DNA of 9,660 nucleotides, from assembly GCA_002373375.1 (NCBI GenBank), contig DFLE01000058.1:2161-11820 (forward strand), written 5' to 3'. The notes beneath the pieces were generated by a model, which did no database searches, was not told the DNA's origin, and saw nothing but the letters and a program-made list of their open reading frames with translations. The position numbers and the translations under genes are program-made. Position 1 is the stretch's first letter. Every line of letters starts with the position of its first letter. The DNA comes from Prevotellaceae bacterium UBA3627 (GTDB lineage: Bacteria > Bacteroidota > Bacteroidia > Bacteroidales > Bacteroidaceae). Positions 1 to 7,900 of this stretch are shown here, one piece after another.

Positions 1-1120
1 GGTGGTCGGTCACCTTGGAGTTGTCAAACACCTTCTTGCTCTTGGCGAGAGGCTTGCCGCCGATAGCTTTGATAAGGTCGGCATACGGGCGTTCGCCGGC
101 AAACTGCACCTTGAAGACGCCGTTAAGCGTCTGCGGGCATTTCTTGTAGATGTCGTCGGTAAGGTATTGCGTGTCAACACGCGGATAAGTCGTCACCTTC
201 TTCTCATACAGGCTCTGTATGATGTTGAGTGTCATCTCTGCTGTATAAGAGAACTTCTTGTTGCACTCCACCTGCAGCGTGGTCAGGTCAAACAACTGCG
301 GCGGTTTCTCCGTGCCGTTCTTCTTCTGTACGCTTGTCACCTCAAAGGGCTTGTCCTTTATCTCGGCGAAGGCTGCCTCTCCCTCCTCCTTCTTCGTGTA
401 TTTGCCCTTTGTGGCGGTGAACAGTGTGTCGCGGTATATTGTTGACAACACCCAGTAAGGCTCAGGCTTGAAGTTGTCAATCTCCCTCTGCCTGTTCACT
501 ATTATGGCGAGGGTAGGGGTCTGCACCCTGCCTATGGACAAAACGCTGCCTCCGTCAGCTCCACGCTGTCGGTTGCTGCGATACTTTATAGTGTAAAGGC
601 GCGTGGCATTCATGCCGAGCAGCCAGTCGCCTATGGCGCGTGACAGTCCGGCAAGATACAAAGGTTCATATTCTTTCTGGTCTTTCAGCGTATTGAACCC
701 TTCCTTTATGGCATCTTCGGTAAGTGAAGATATCCATAGTCTTTTTACAGGACACTTCACTCCCGCCTTCTGCATCACCCAGCGTTGTATCAGTTCACCC
801 TCCTGGCCGGCATCACCGCAGTTAATGATGCTGTCAGCCTGCTTGAACAGTTTCTCCACTACGGCAAACTGTTTTACTATGTGTTCCTGGTTAATGAGTT
901 TTATTCCGAAGCGTTGTGGTATCATAGGCAGTGAGCCCAACGACCAGTGTTTCCACATATCCATGTAGTCGTTGGGTTCTTTAAGCGTACACAGGTGTCC
1001 GTAAGTCCATGTCACCTGGTAGCCGTTACCTTCTATATATCCATCGCGTGTCGTCGTTGCTCCCAGCACCTTTGCTATGTCGCGTGCCACGCTTGGTTTC
1101 TCTGCTATACAAACAATCAT
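1..1120 (-). CDS. topB: DNA topoisomerase III (type IA), N-terminal part, cut by window edge
   Basis: Type IA topoisomerase that nicks one strand through a tyrosine and passes another, acting in decatenation and recombination intermediates. My minus-strand translation starts MIVCIAEKPSVARDIAKVLG, and Glu7 matches the catalytic Glu7 of E. coli Topo III. The TOPRIM acidic motif reads GDAGQEGE (Asp103, Gly105, Glu107), so the second Asp of the usual DxDxE is Gly. SIGRVQTPTLA lies at about residues 195-205, and TTYPRVDTQYL places the active-site tyrosine at Tyr312 (E. coli Tyr328). The reading frame is open for 373 codons and leaves the window inside the conserved TDHH motif, so the C-terminal part, including any zinc fingers, is not visible. 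The start ATG (1120-1118) follows an A-rich leader and a recognisable promoter. TopB is often carried on Bacteroidetes conjugative elements, but nothing else here shows mobility linked to it. The family call is very secure. Confidence 0.95.
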   Translation of the reverse strand, partial: MIVCIAEKPSVARDIAKVLGATTTRDGYIEGNGYQVTWTYGHLCTLKEPNDYMDMWKHWSLGSLPMIPQRFGIKLINQEHIVKQFAVVEKLFKQADSIINCGDAGQEGELIQRWVMQKAGVKCPVKRLWISSLTEDAIKEGFNTLKDQKEYEPLYLAGLSRAIGDWLLGMNATRLYTIKYRSNRQRGADGGSVLSIGRVQTPTLAIIVNRQREIDNFKPEPYWVLSTIYRDTLFTATKGKYTKKEEGEAAFAEIKDKPFEVTSVQKKNGTEKPPQLFDLTTLQVECNKKFSYTAEMTLNIIQSLYEKKVTTYPRVDTQYLTDDIYKKCPQTLNGVFKVQFAGERPYADLIKAIGGKPLAKSKKVFDNSKVTDH

Positions 1121-1140
1121 TTCTTTTCAATTCATAATTC

Positions 1141-1180
1141 ATAATGCACAATTACCATGCGGCAGCCAATTATGCATTAT
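1141..1180 (-). repeat. Inverted repeat / hairpin in the topB 5' leader
   Basis: Arm 1141-1153 (ataatgcacaatt) pairs with arm 1168-1180 (aattatgcattat) at 12 of 13 positions, with a 14-nt loop between. It lies just downstream of the predicted topB start site, so the topB mRNA would begin with this hairpin. A short direct repeat (attcata twice, around 1131-1143) lies next to it. It may be an interspersed genomic repeat, an mRNA-stabilising structure or a regulatory leader; sequence alone cannot decide. Confidence 0.55.
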
Positions 1181-1188
1181 ACATGATG

Positions 1189-1219
1189 CAAAGTTACAAC
1201 TTTTTGTCCAAATGACAAA
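1189..1219 (-). promoter_or_regulatory. Bacteroidetes-type promoter of topB
   Basis: On the minus strand, TTTG (1219-1216) is followed after 19 bp by TAACTTTG (1196-1189). This fits the Bacteroidetes sigma-ABfr consensus TTTG/TTG, 19-21 bp, TAnnTTTG. Transcription should start near 1182, giving a topB leader of roughly 60 nt. No start-site data are visible; the call rests on both boxes, their spacing and their position. Confidence 0.65.
1203..1219. promoter_or_regulatory. Operator-like palindrome TTTGTC-N5-GACAAA
   Basis: A perfect 6-5-6 inverted repeat (TTTGTC caaat GACAAA) overlaps the -33 element of the topB promoter. Further TGTC half-sites follow at about 1225 and 1240, the latter within an ACAATTGT palindrome (1235-1242). 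The region lies between divergent promoters, so a regulator bound here could affect either direction. No regulator is identified, and AT-rich Bacteroidetes spacers yield such palindromes by chance. Confidence 0.3.
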
Positions 1220-1317
1220 GTAGCTGTCAAAAAAACAATTGTCGCAAATACCTAAATACGGTTAATGCATACAGACTTATTACAGAAACGCGATGATTAT
1301 TTACTCATTTTTAGGCA

Positions 1318-1348
1318 TTGCGTATGTTGCTAAATCATAGTACCTTTG
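1318..1348 (+). promoter_or_regulatory. Bacteroidetes-type promoter of the hmu operon
   Basis: TTG (1318-1320), 20 bp, then TACCTTTG (1341-1348) fits the TTG/TAnnTTTG consensus. The start site would be near 1355, giving a leader of about 75 nt that is AT-rich close to the first ATG. This is the only well-matched promoter before the four-gene plus-strand run. It probably drives all four genes. No clear iron- or heme-responsive operator is recognisable to me. Confidence 0.7.
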
Positions 1349-1429
1349 CACCGCAATTTCAACAAGCATGTAAAAAGGTAAAAAGTGTTAGTTCAACATT
1401 AATAAAAAATAGAAACAGAAATCAAGAAG

Positions 1430-2269
1430 ATGAAAAAAACTCTATTCTCAATGGTGGCAGCTGTCATGCTGTTCTCAGTGTTCACATCATGCTCAAGTGA
1501 TGAAGATGTCGTAGAGGACAAGTTCACCGCACAGACATTCAACACATGGAGCAAGGTGGTGTTTGGCTACGGCAGCATGTTTGATGCTGGCGAGACACTG
1601 AATGTAAGCGACAGCAAGGCTACATTCCACTCCGATACATGGGGCGATGGCACATTTACTGTCAGCGAGCTCAAGAAGAATGCCGACGGCAGCTATAGCC
1701 TCATCGGCAGCGGCAACATCACGATGGCCGGCCACGGAGGTGCCAAGGACTACGAGGCCACCATTACAGGAAACATTGCCAACAGCGCTAAGACATTCAC
1801 CATCAGCATTCCGTCAGTCATGGGCGGCACCGTGCTCAACGTTACCGTGGGTGAGATGCCTATGGCGGCTGCAATCGACGGCACATACAAGGGCGGTACA
1901 TATGTCAACAGTAAGTATTTCCAGCACTATCAGCCAACGGCAAACGAGAAGGTGGTCATCAAGGCCAACGATGCTCTCGATGCTGCCAGCCTGAGTTATA
2001 CGTCAGAGACATGGGGTGCATTCACATTCGAGACCGTCAGCGTGACAAAGAACAATGAAGGTTCATTCACTCTCTCTGCCGAAGGCAAGACTCTCATGCC
2101 GGGCATGAACGGCGGCGAGTCAAAGGAATATGCTGCAACATTCGAAGGCACACTGACCGACGGTGCCCTTGTAGCAACATTCTCTGTCCCAACCGTAATG
2201 GGTGGAACAACTGTTTATTTCAATGCGGCAGACTTTGATGAGGTTCTCGCGGAGTCACAGAGCAAATGA
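1430..2269 (+). CDS. Surface-type lipoprotein with two tandem calycin-like repeats, first gene of heme operon
   Basis: Predicted 279-residue lipoprotein. The start ATGAAAAAAACT follows a purine-rich stretch (aagaag). A lipoprotein signal peptide ends at SVFTSC, so Cys21 is the lipidated residue; it is followed by SSDED, the acidic pattern linked to surface export in Bacteroidetes. The mature part is an internal duplication. TWG occurs at Trp71 and Trp195, a glycine-rich loop at residues 99-104 (MAGHGG) and 223-229 (MPGMNGG), and VMGG at 130-133 and 256-259, an offset of 124-126 residues. The beta-rich Gly/Thr pattern resembles the calycin-like domain of Bacteroidales lipoproteins (Pfam Calycin_like), recognised by eye. 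Its stop overlaps the next start (ATGA), so it probably serves in heme capture at the surface. A direct role in heme binding is inference. The lipoprotein call is secure; the domain name is moderately so. Confidence 0.8.
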   Translation: MKKTLFSMVAAVMLFSVFTSCSSDEDVVEDKFTAQTFNTWSKVVFGYGSMFDAGETLNVSDSKATFHSDTWGDGTFTVSELKKNADGSYSLIGSGNITMAGHGGAKDYEATITGNIANSAKTFTISIPSVMGGTVLNVTVGEMPMAAAIDGTYKGGTYVNSKYFQHYQPTANEKVVIKANDALDAASLSYTSETWGAFTFETVSVTKNNEGSFTLSAEGKTLMPGMNGGESKEYAATFEGTLTDGALVATFSVPTVMGGTTVYFNAADFDEVLAESQSK

Positions 2270-2925
2270 GAATGATGAATATACGCAAACAACTGTTTAA
2301 CGTGCTGGGAATGGTCTCGCTTGCGGGACTGTTCCCAGCCTGTGATGTATTGGAAGGCGCATACGACAGTCCTGAGGTAGCAGTGCAGGAAGGACAGTAT
2401 TATATTGATGCCACCGACTACGCCAAGTGGGTTTACATCAACTTGCACACCCCCACGCCCACCATCACCACGTCAACCATAAACATAGATGACCTGACGG
2501 AGACCGGTGTCCCTGAGCAGTGGGACATTGCCCAGCACCGCTATGACGTAAAGACCAACGGAGCGGCAGTTATGATGACAGACTATCACAGCATAGAAGA
2601 ACTGGAGGCTGCCGGACTGCCCATGGGCGGAGACTGGATAGAAGATGAGAAGAGCGAACAATCTGTCACCATCGATATGTCACACATGATGGAGGGCTGG
2701 CTCACATATGCCCCAGGACACAAGAACACAGAAATAGGCAAGTGGGTGGAAGTTGACACCAGTAACATGCCGCCCAGCTACACCATGCATGACAACGTGA
2801 TGCTGCTGCGCCTTGCTGATGGCACATACGCCGCCATTCAACTTGCCAACTTCATGAGCACAGACAGTTATCAGATAAAGGGATGGATGACCGTGAACTA
2901 CAAGTACCCGATGTTTGAGAAATGA
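2266..2925 (+). CDS. hmuY: HmuY-family hemophore-like lipoprotein
   Basis: Predicted 219-residue lipoprotein, close to the length of P. gingivalis HmuY. The first of three nearby ATGs overlaps the upstream stop by 4 bp; starts at codons 3 or 4 are also possible. The signal peptide ends in LFPAC with Cys26 lipidated, an imperfect lipobox. Family hallmarks are DATDYAKWVYINL (about residues 48-60) and WDIAQHRYDVKTNG (from Trp86). The family binds heme at the cell surface, extracts it from host proteins and hands it to HmuR. P. gingivalis HmuY uses two histidines, whereas Prevotella and Tannerella homologues are reported to use methionines. Here candidates cluster at Met138, Met141, Met142 and at Met168, Met174, Met179; His140 and His175 are also nearby, so the actual ligands are unresolved. 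It overlaps the receptor gene by ATGA, supporting coupled expression. Confidence 0.85.
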   Translation: MRMMNIRKQLFNVLGMVSLAGLFPACDVLEGAYDSPEVAVQEGQYYIDATDYAKWVYINLHTPTPTITTSTINIDDLTETGVPEQWDIAQHRYDVKTNGAAVMMTDYHSIEELEAAGLPMGGDWIEDEKSEQSVTIDMSHMMEGWLTYAPGHKNTEIGKWVEVDTSNMPPSYTMHDNVMLLRLADGTYAAIQLANFMSTDSYQIKGWMTVNYKYPMFEK

Positions 2926-4868
2926 AGAAGATATATGTCATATTTGCGGCCGCACTGCTTTCCACTGGTGCGGCGTATGCAGAAAACGAGTCAGACGACT
3001 GCGTAACGTGGAACAAAGACCCGCTCGGGTTGGAGACGGTCGTGGTAACAGCCACCCGCACTCCGAAACCGCTCCTCGACATTCCCGTGGTGACACGTGT
3101 GATAACGGCAGACGACATACAGAAGGCAGATGCCACCAATATCAAGGATATGCTGCAGCAGGAAATCCCTGGTTTGGAATTTACTTACTCCATGGGGCAG
3201 CAGGTGCTTAACATTGGCGGCTACGATGGAAACAACATACTCTTTCTCGTAGATGGCGAAAGAATGGCGGGAGAATCAATGGACAATGTTGACTTCTCGC
3301 GTCTCAACCTCTCCAGCATCGAGCGCATAGAGATAGTGAAGGGTGCAGCCTCCACACTCTACGGTTCATCGGCAATGGGCGGGGTCGTCAACATAATAAC
3401 AAAGGGACCTTCCGACAAATGGGCTGCCAATGTGAACAGCCGCTATGAGGGAGCCACCAAGGAATGGCGTCACGGTGCGAGTGCAGACTTCAATATCGGC
3501 CGAATTAACTCGCTGACCACATTCCAAATGACCGATGCCAAAGCACTGGACCTGGGCGAGAACTCATCGCTCCCTACTTATGGAGGCAAGTCATACAACG
3601 TGAAGGAACGCTTGACGTGGAAACTGTCAGATGCGCTGAGGTTGACAGGCAGGATAGGATACTTCTTTCGTGAGAGGGAGTCAGGCACTGTGAGCCATGA
3701 GCGCTACCGCAACTTGAGTGACGGACTGAGGTTAAACTGGAAAATCAATGCTCAGCAAGACCTTGAGGTGGCATACAGCTTTGACCAGTACGACAAGTCA
3801 GACCTGAACATGCTTACAGACAAGAATATCCGCGACTATTCCAACCGTCAGAATATATGCCGTGCGCTATACAATCTCCACATGTCGTCATGGAAATCGC
3901 AGTTCACAGCAGGAGCAGACTACATGAACGACTATATGATGACATATCAGTTTTCTGAGGACAACAACCACCGCTCGCAAAACAGCTGTGACATCTTTGC
4001 ACAGTGGGACTACACTCCCTCCGACCACTGGGACATCATAGGCGGACTGCGCTACGATTATTTCTCTGCCGCAAAGAAAGGCAGGCCCACGTGGAAGTTG
4101 GCAGCCATGTATAAGACTGGCAAGCACCAGATACGCGTCTCATACGCTTCTGGTTTCCGTGCTCCGTCGCTCAAGGAACTCTACATGGACTTCTTCATGG
4201 GCGGTATATTCATGATTTATGGTAATACCGACCTGAAGTGCGAGACGAACCACAATTTCTCTCTTTCATGGACCAACCACGGTTCAGTAAGCGACAATCT
4301 AAAGTATTGTCTTACTGCAACGGGCTACTATAATTTCTTCAACAACTACATAACCACGGCGACCGTGCAGCGTGACGGAAAGACGGCTCAGATGTATACC
4401 AACATCGCCAACCAGCAGATAGCAGGGGCGGATGCCAGTGTGCAACTGCACCACCAGAACGGTATAGGTGCAAAGGTGTCATACGCTTTCACAAAGAACA
4501 TAGTGAAGAAAGGACAGCCCGACCTTACGGCGGCTCGCCCACATTCCCTGACATGGCGAATAGACTACGACCGTCAGTTTACTGAGAAATACGGTCTTTA
4601 TGTGGCTTTGTCGGGACGTTTCCTGTCGGCGGTTGACGTAACGGAATACGCATCCACAGAACTGGATGAGATGACCAAGACGCATTACGATGGTTATTCT
4701 ATCTGGAAGTTGAGTCTGTCACAGAGAATACTCAAAGGTATCAATATCAATTGTGCCGTGGACAACCTCTTCAACTACAAGCCAGATAATTATTATGCGA
4801 ACTCACCCGTCACCCTCGGAACTACATTGACGGTCGGGGTGTCAATAGACCTGCAGAAGCTATTCTGA
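2922..4868 (+). CDS. hmuR: HmuR-type TonB-dependent heme receptor
   Basis: Outer-membrane receptor of 648 residues that would import heme into the periplasm using TonB energy. A signal peptide ends at AYA (cleavage after residue 20). A TonB-box-like stretch ETVVVTA lies at 38-44. The plug runs to about residue 160 and includes NILFLVDGERM and the IEIVKGAAS...GGVVNIITK pattern. The beta-barrel follows and ends in the aromatic residue Phe648, as usual for outer-membrane proteins. FRAP at 412-415 and GNTDL at 434-438 correspond to the YRAP and NPDL motifs of heme receptors. No His occurs before about residue 180, nor between FRAP and GNTDL; that second stretch carries Met422, Met426 and Met431 instead. 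The gene overlaps hmuY by 4 bp. A receptor for another tetrapyrrole is the main alternative. Confidence 0.9.
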   Translation: MKKIYVIFAAALLSTGAAYAENESDDCVTWNKDPLGLETVVVTATRTPKPLLDIPVVTRVITADDIQKADATNIKDMLQQEIPGLEFTYSMGQQVLNIGGYDGNNILFLVDGERMAGESMDNVDFSRLNLSSIERIEIVKGAASTLYGSSAMGGVVNIITKGPSDKWAANVNSRYEGATKEWRHGASADFNIGRINSLTTFQMTDAKALDLGENSSLPTYGGKSYNVKERLTWKLSDALRLTGRIGYFFRERESGTVSHERYRNLSDGLRLNWKINAQQDLEVAYSFDQYDKSDLNMLTDKNIRDYSNRQNICRALYNLHMSSWKSQFTAGADYMNDYMMTYQFSEDNNHRSQNSCDIFAQWDYTPSDHWDIIGGLRYDYFSAAKKGRPTWKLAAMYKTGKHQIRVSYASGFRAPSLKELYMDFFMGGIFMIYGNTDLKCETNHNFSLSWTNHGSVSDNLKYCLTATGYYNFFNNYITTATVQRDGKTAQMYTNIANQQIAGADASVQLHHQNGIGAKVSYAFTKNIVKKGQPDLTAARPHSLTWRIDYDRQFTEKYGLYVALSGRFLSAVDVTEYASTELDEMTKTHYDGYSIWKLSLSQRILKGININCAVDNLFNYKPDNYYANSPVTLGTTLTVGVSIDLQKLF

Positions 4869-4881
4869 GGATTAACCGTTA

Positions 4882-4909
4882 AGTAGTCAGTAGTTAGTAG
4901 TCAGTAGTT
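4882..4909. repeat. Perfect 14-bp tandem repeat (2 copies) between hmuR and hmuS
   Basis: The unit agtagtcagtagtt occurs twice without a gap (4882-4895, 4896-4909). Closely related AGTAG/AGTTAAG sequence begins directly after the hmuS stop (from about 9333), so similar repeats flank hmuS on both sides. Function is unknown; slipped-strand length change in this intergenic stretch is possible. Confidence 0.8.
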
Positions 4910-4923
4910 CTTTGCAAGCAAAG
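4910..4923 (+). other. Short hairpin in the hmuR-hmuS gap
   Basis: CTTTGC-AA-GCAAAG is a perfect 6-bp inverted repeat with almost no loop (in RNA a 5-bp stem with a 4-nt loop). It is followed by GC-rich, partly repetitive sequence (gtcgcaagcgccgagcg) but not by a T-tract, so it is not a canonical intrinsic terminator. It may stabilise or partly attenuate the transcript between receptor and hmuS, or belong to an interspersed repeat. Confidence 0.35.
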
Positions 4924-4961
4924 CGTCGCAAGCGCCGAGCGAAGACAAAATACATTAATTC

Positions 4962-7900
4962 ATGAGAAAGATAAGATTGAAGAAAAAGTATATATTCCTT
5001 GGCATACTGGCTGTGATTCTTGTCACAGCCTTTGCCGCATTCTGGCGTTCTATGTGCGGCCGCACGGATATCGCCTTCGTCAACTATCAGGTAATTACGA
5101 TGGGCGAGATATCCAAGGCCAATGACAATAGCTTCATACGTCTGCATGAAGCACCGCTTGACGATATTGATTCATGGGACGACTATGATGTGGTACTCAT
5201 CAACGGCATGGGACTGCGCATAACCGAGGAACAGCGCACAAGGATTCAGGAACTGACCGAAAAAGGTTTGAAGGTGCTGACCACGCAAGCCACGAACCCG
5301 GCAAACAACATTGTGAGCCTTGACGAATGGGATGTAGATTCCTTGAAACAGTACCTTTCTGCCGGTGGCAGGAAGAACTACCGTAGTTTCCTCAACTACC
5401 TGCGCAACGATGTGGACGGGAAACTGTTTTTCGTAAATGATGTCGAGCCTGTGGAGGAGCGTAATGAACCACTGCTCTATCATCCAAACCTTAAGGATGC
5501 GAATGGTGAGGAACTCGGATTTGCAAGCATAAAGGACTACAACGTATTCCTTACAGAAAACAATCTGCATAAAGCTGATGCACCACGCATCATCATAAGC
5601 GGTATGATGGGCGATGCCACCGACCTTATCAGTGCGCTGGAAGCATCGGGCGACGTGGTGTATGCTACAAGAAACCTTGCCGCGTTGATAAAGACAAATG
5701 CCATAGACAGCATCAACCCGTCGGCCATAATCAACATGGCGCACGGACGTATTGGCGACTTTGCCGTGGAATATCTGAAAAAGCAGAATATCCCGCTTTT
5801 CTCAACAGTCAACGTAAACCGTATGACTGCCGACTGGGAAGATGATAAGAAAGGCATGCAGGGCGGTTTCTTCTCGCAAAGCATCATCACTCCAGAGATT
5901 GACGGAATGATTCATCCGTTCGTATTGTTTGCCATTCGCGAAGGAAAGGACGGACTTCCCGAAGCATATACTATTCCTGAACGCCTGAAAACATTCGTTG
6001 CTGCTGTAAACAAGCATGTAGCGCTTAAACACATCGCCAACAAAGACAAGAAGGTAGCGATAGTCTATTTCAAAGGTCCTGGCTCGAATGCCCTTACTGC
6101 ATCAGGGTTAGAGGTGGTTCCTTCACTCTATAACATGCTGGTTAGGATGCGCGAGGAAGGCTACAATGTGCAGGGACTGCCGGCAACGGCGGATGCTCTG
6201 GCACAGATGATTCAGCACTCCGGCAGTGTCTTCGGCACTTATGCAGAGGGTGCGCAGGCGAAATTCCTGAGTGAAGGCAACCCGCAACTTGTCAGCAAAA
6301 AGGATTTTGACTCTTGGACTGACACTCTGTTCTCTGACAAGATGCGTAAGGAAATGAATAGTGTCAATGGCAAATTCCCAGGCAACTATCTGGCAAAAGA
6401 TTCCGAAACACTTGGCTTGCCTGTCATCCGTTTTGGCAATATCGTACTGATGCCACAGATGCCAGCCGGCACAGGCAGTGATTCATTTAAGATGGTACAC
6501 GGCACTGAGAGTGCACCGCCATATCCTTACATAGCACAGTATCTGTGGATACAGCAAGGTTTCAAGGCTGATGCCCTGATTCATTTCGGTACCCACGGTT
6601 CGCTTGAATATACGCCCGGCAAGCAGGTGGCATTGTCGCAGAACTGCTGGAGCGACCGTCTGGTCGGTTCGCTTCCGCACTTCTACCTATATACTATAGG
6701 CAATGTGGGCGAAGGAATGATAGCCAAGCGCCGCACATACGCATCGCTGGTGTCTTACCTCACTCCACCGTTTATGGAGAGCAACCTGCGCACGCTCTAC
6801 TCAAAGTTGAGCAGTGCCATTGAGGCATACGATAAGAATCCGAGCAATAATGCTTCGCTGGTGGTGAAGTCCATCACCATTGAGATGGGCATTCACAGGG
6901 AACTGCACCTCGATTCCGTAAGAAACAAACCTTACACAGAGAGTGAGATTGCCAGGATTGAGGCTTTTGCCGAGGAACTGATGAATGAGAAGATAACGAG
7001 CAAGAACTATATCATGGGCGTGCCATACGACATGGAACGCATAAACTCATCGGTCTATGCCATGGCTTCCGAACCAATAGCATACAGTCTGCTTGCGCTC
7101 GACAAGATGAAGAAACGTGTGGCGGATGACGTGGAAAAGCACAAGTCACTCTTTACGGCACGTTATCTTAACCCTGCCAAAACGCTTGTAGGTGGTCTGC
7201 TTAACCGTCAGGGCAATGCCTCAGATGAGGAGATCTGCAGAATTGCGCATATCAGCATGGATGACTTGCGGCGTGCCCGCCATATAGACTCAGTCGTCAA
7301 TGCACCCCAGCAGATGATGAGCATGATGATGAGCATGGCCGTTCAAGGTAATAGTGCGAAACACAAAGCCTCTGGCAAACATCCTGCAGGCAAACAGAAA
7401 ATGCCGACAAGCAAGGAAAAGGAAAGAATGCACGAGATGGCCAAGGGCATGAGTCCAAAGAAAGCTCTTGCCATAGCGAAGATGATGGGTGCCTCGCCTG
7501 AGCAACTGAAGAAGATGAAGGAGGGCATGATGAAAGCCAGGGGTGGCAAGCATGACGCACATACCAGTAGCAAGATGGCCAACATGTCACCGGCAATGCA
7601 GGCAATCGTTGATAAGGTTGCTGAGGCTGCCGTACTCACCAAGGAGGATAAGAATTTCGCCCATGCTGTATTGGAGGTGGAGCGCACCATAAGGAATGTA
7701 GGCAACTACAAGACGGCGTTGCTCACTTCGCCAAGGATAGAGATGGAGTGTCTGCTGAATGCCTTGGCGGGTGGCTATACTGCTCCGTCACCGGGCGGTG
7801 ATGTCATCAGCAATCCTAATGCCGTGCCTACGGGGCGCAACCTCTACGGGGTAAATACCGAGGCGTGTCCTTCTGAACAGGCTTGGGAGAAAGGCAAGGA

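Noticed and set aside
2..968. Plus-strand open frames at 2-445 and 603-968
   Set aside because: They are antisense to topB, whose minus-strand translation carries clear catalytic motifs in the same region.
1493..1735. Minus-strand open frame within the calycin-like lipoprotein gene
   Set aside because: Antisense shadow with no leader, motif or promoter; the plus-strand gene has a lipobox and an internal duplication.
4882..4909. CRISPR-like repeat
   Set aside because: Only two 14-bp copies directly abutting, with no spacers and no cas genes.
4903..4914. Second promoter (TAGTTCTTTGC) just before hmuS
   Set aside because: The TA lies too far from TTTG for TAnnTTTG, and no properly spaced TTG box precedes it.
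5172..5890. Minus-strand open frames of 190 and 117 codons inside hmuS
   Set aside because: His/Val-rich antisense products of a strongly supported CobN-like gene, without a supporting promoter or family resemblance.
7290..7705. Three minus-strand open frames opposite the Met/Lys-rich part of hmuS
   Set aside because: Antisense reading of ATG-, AAG- and GCC-rich codons avoids stops and gives His/Leu/Ser-rich low-complexity products, so no real gene is indicated.
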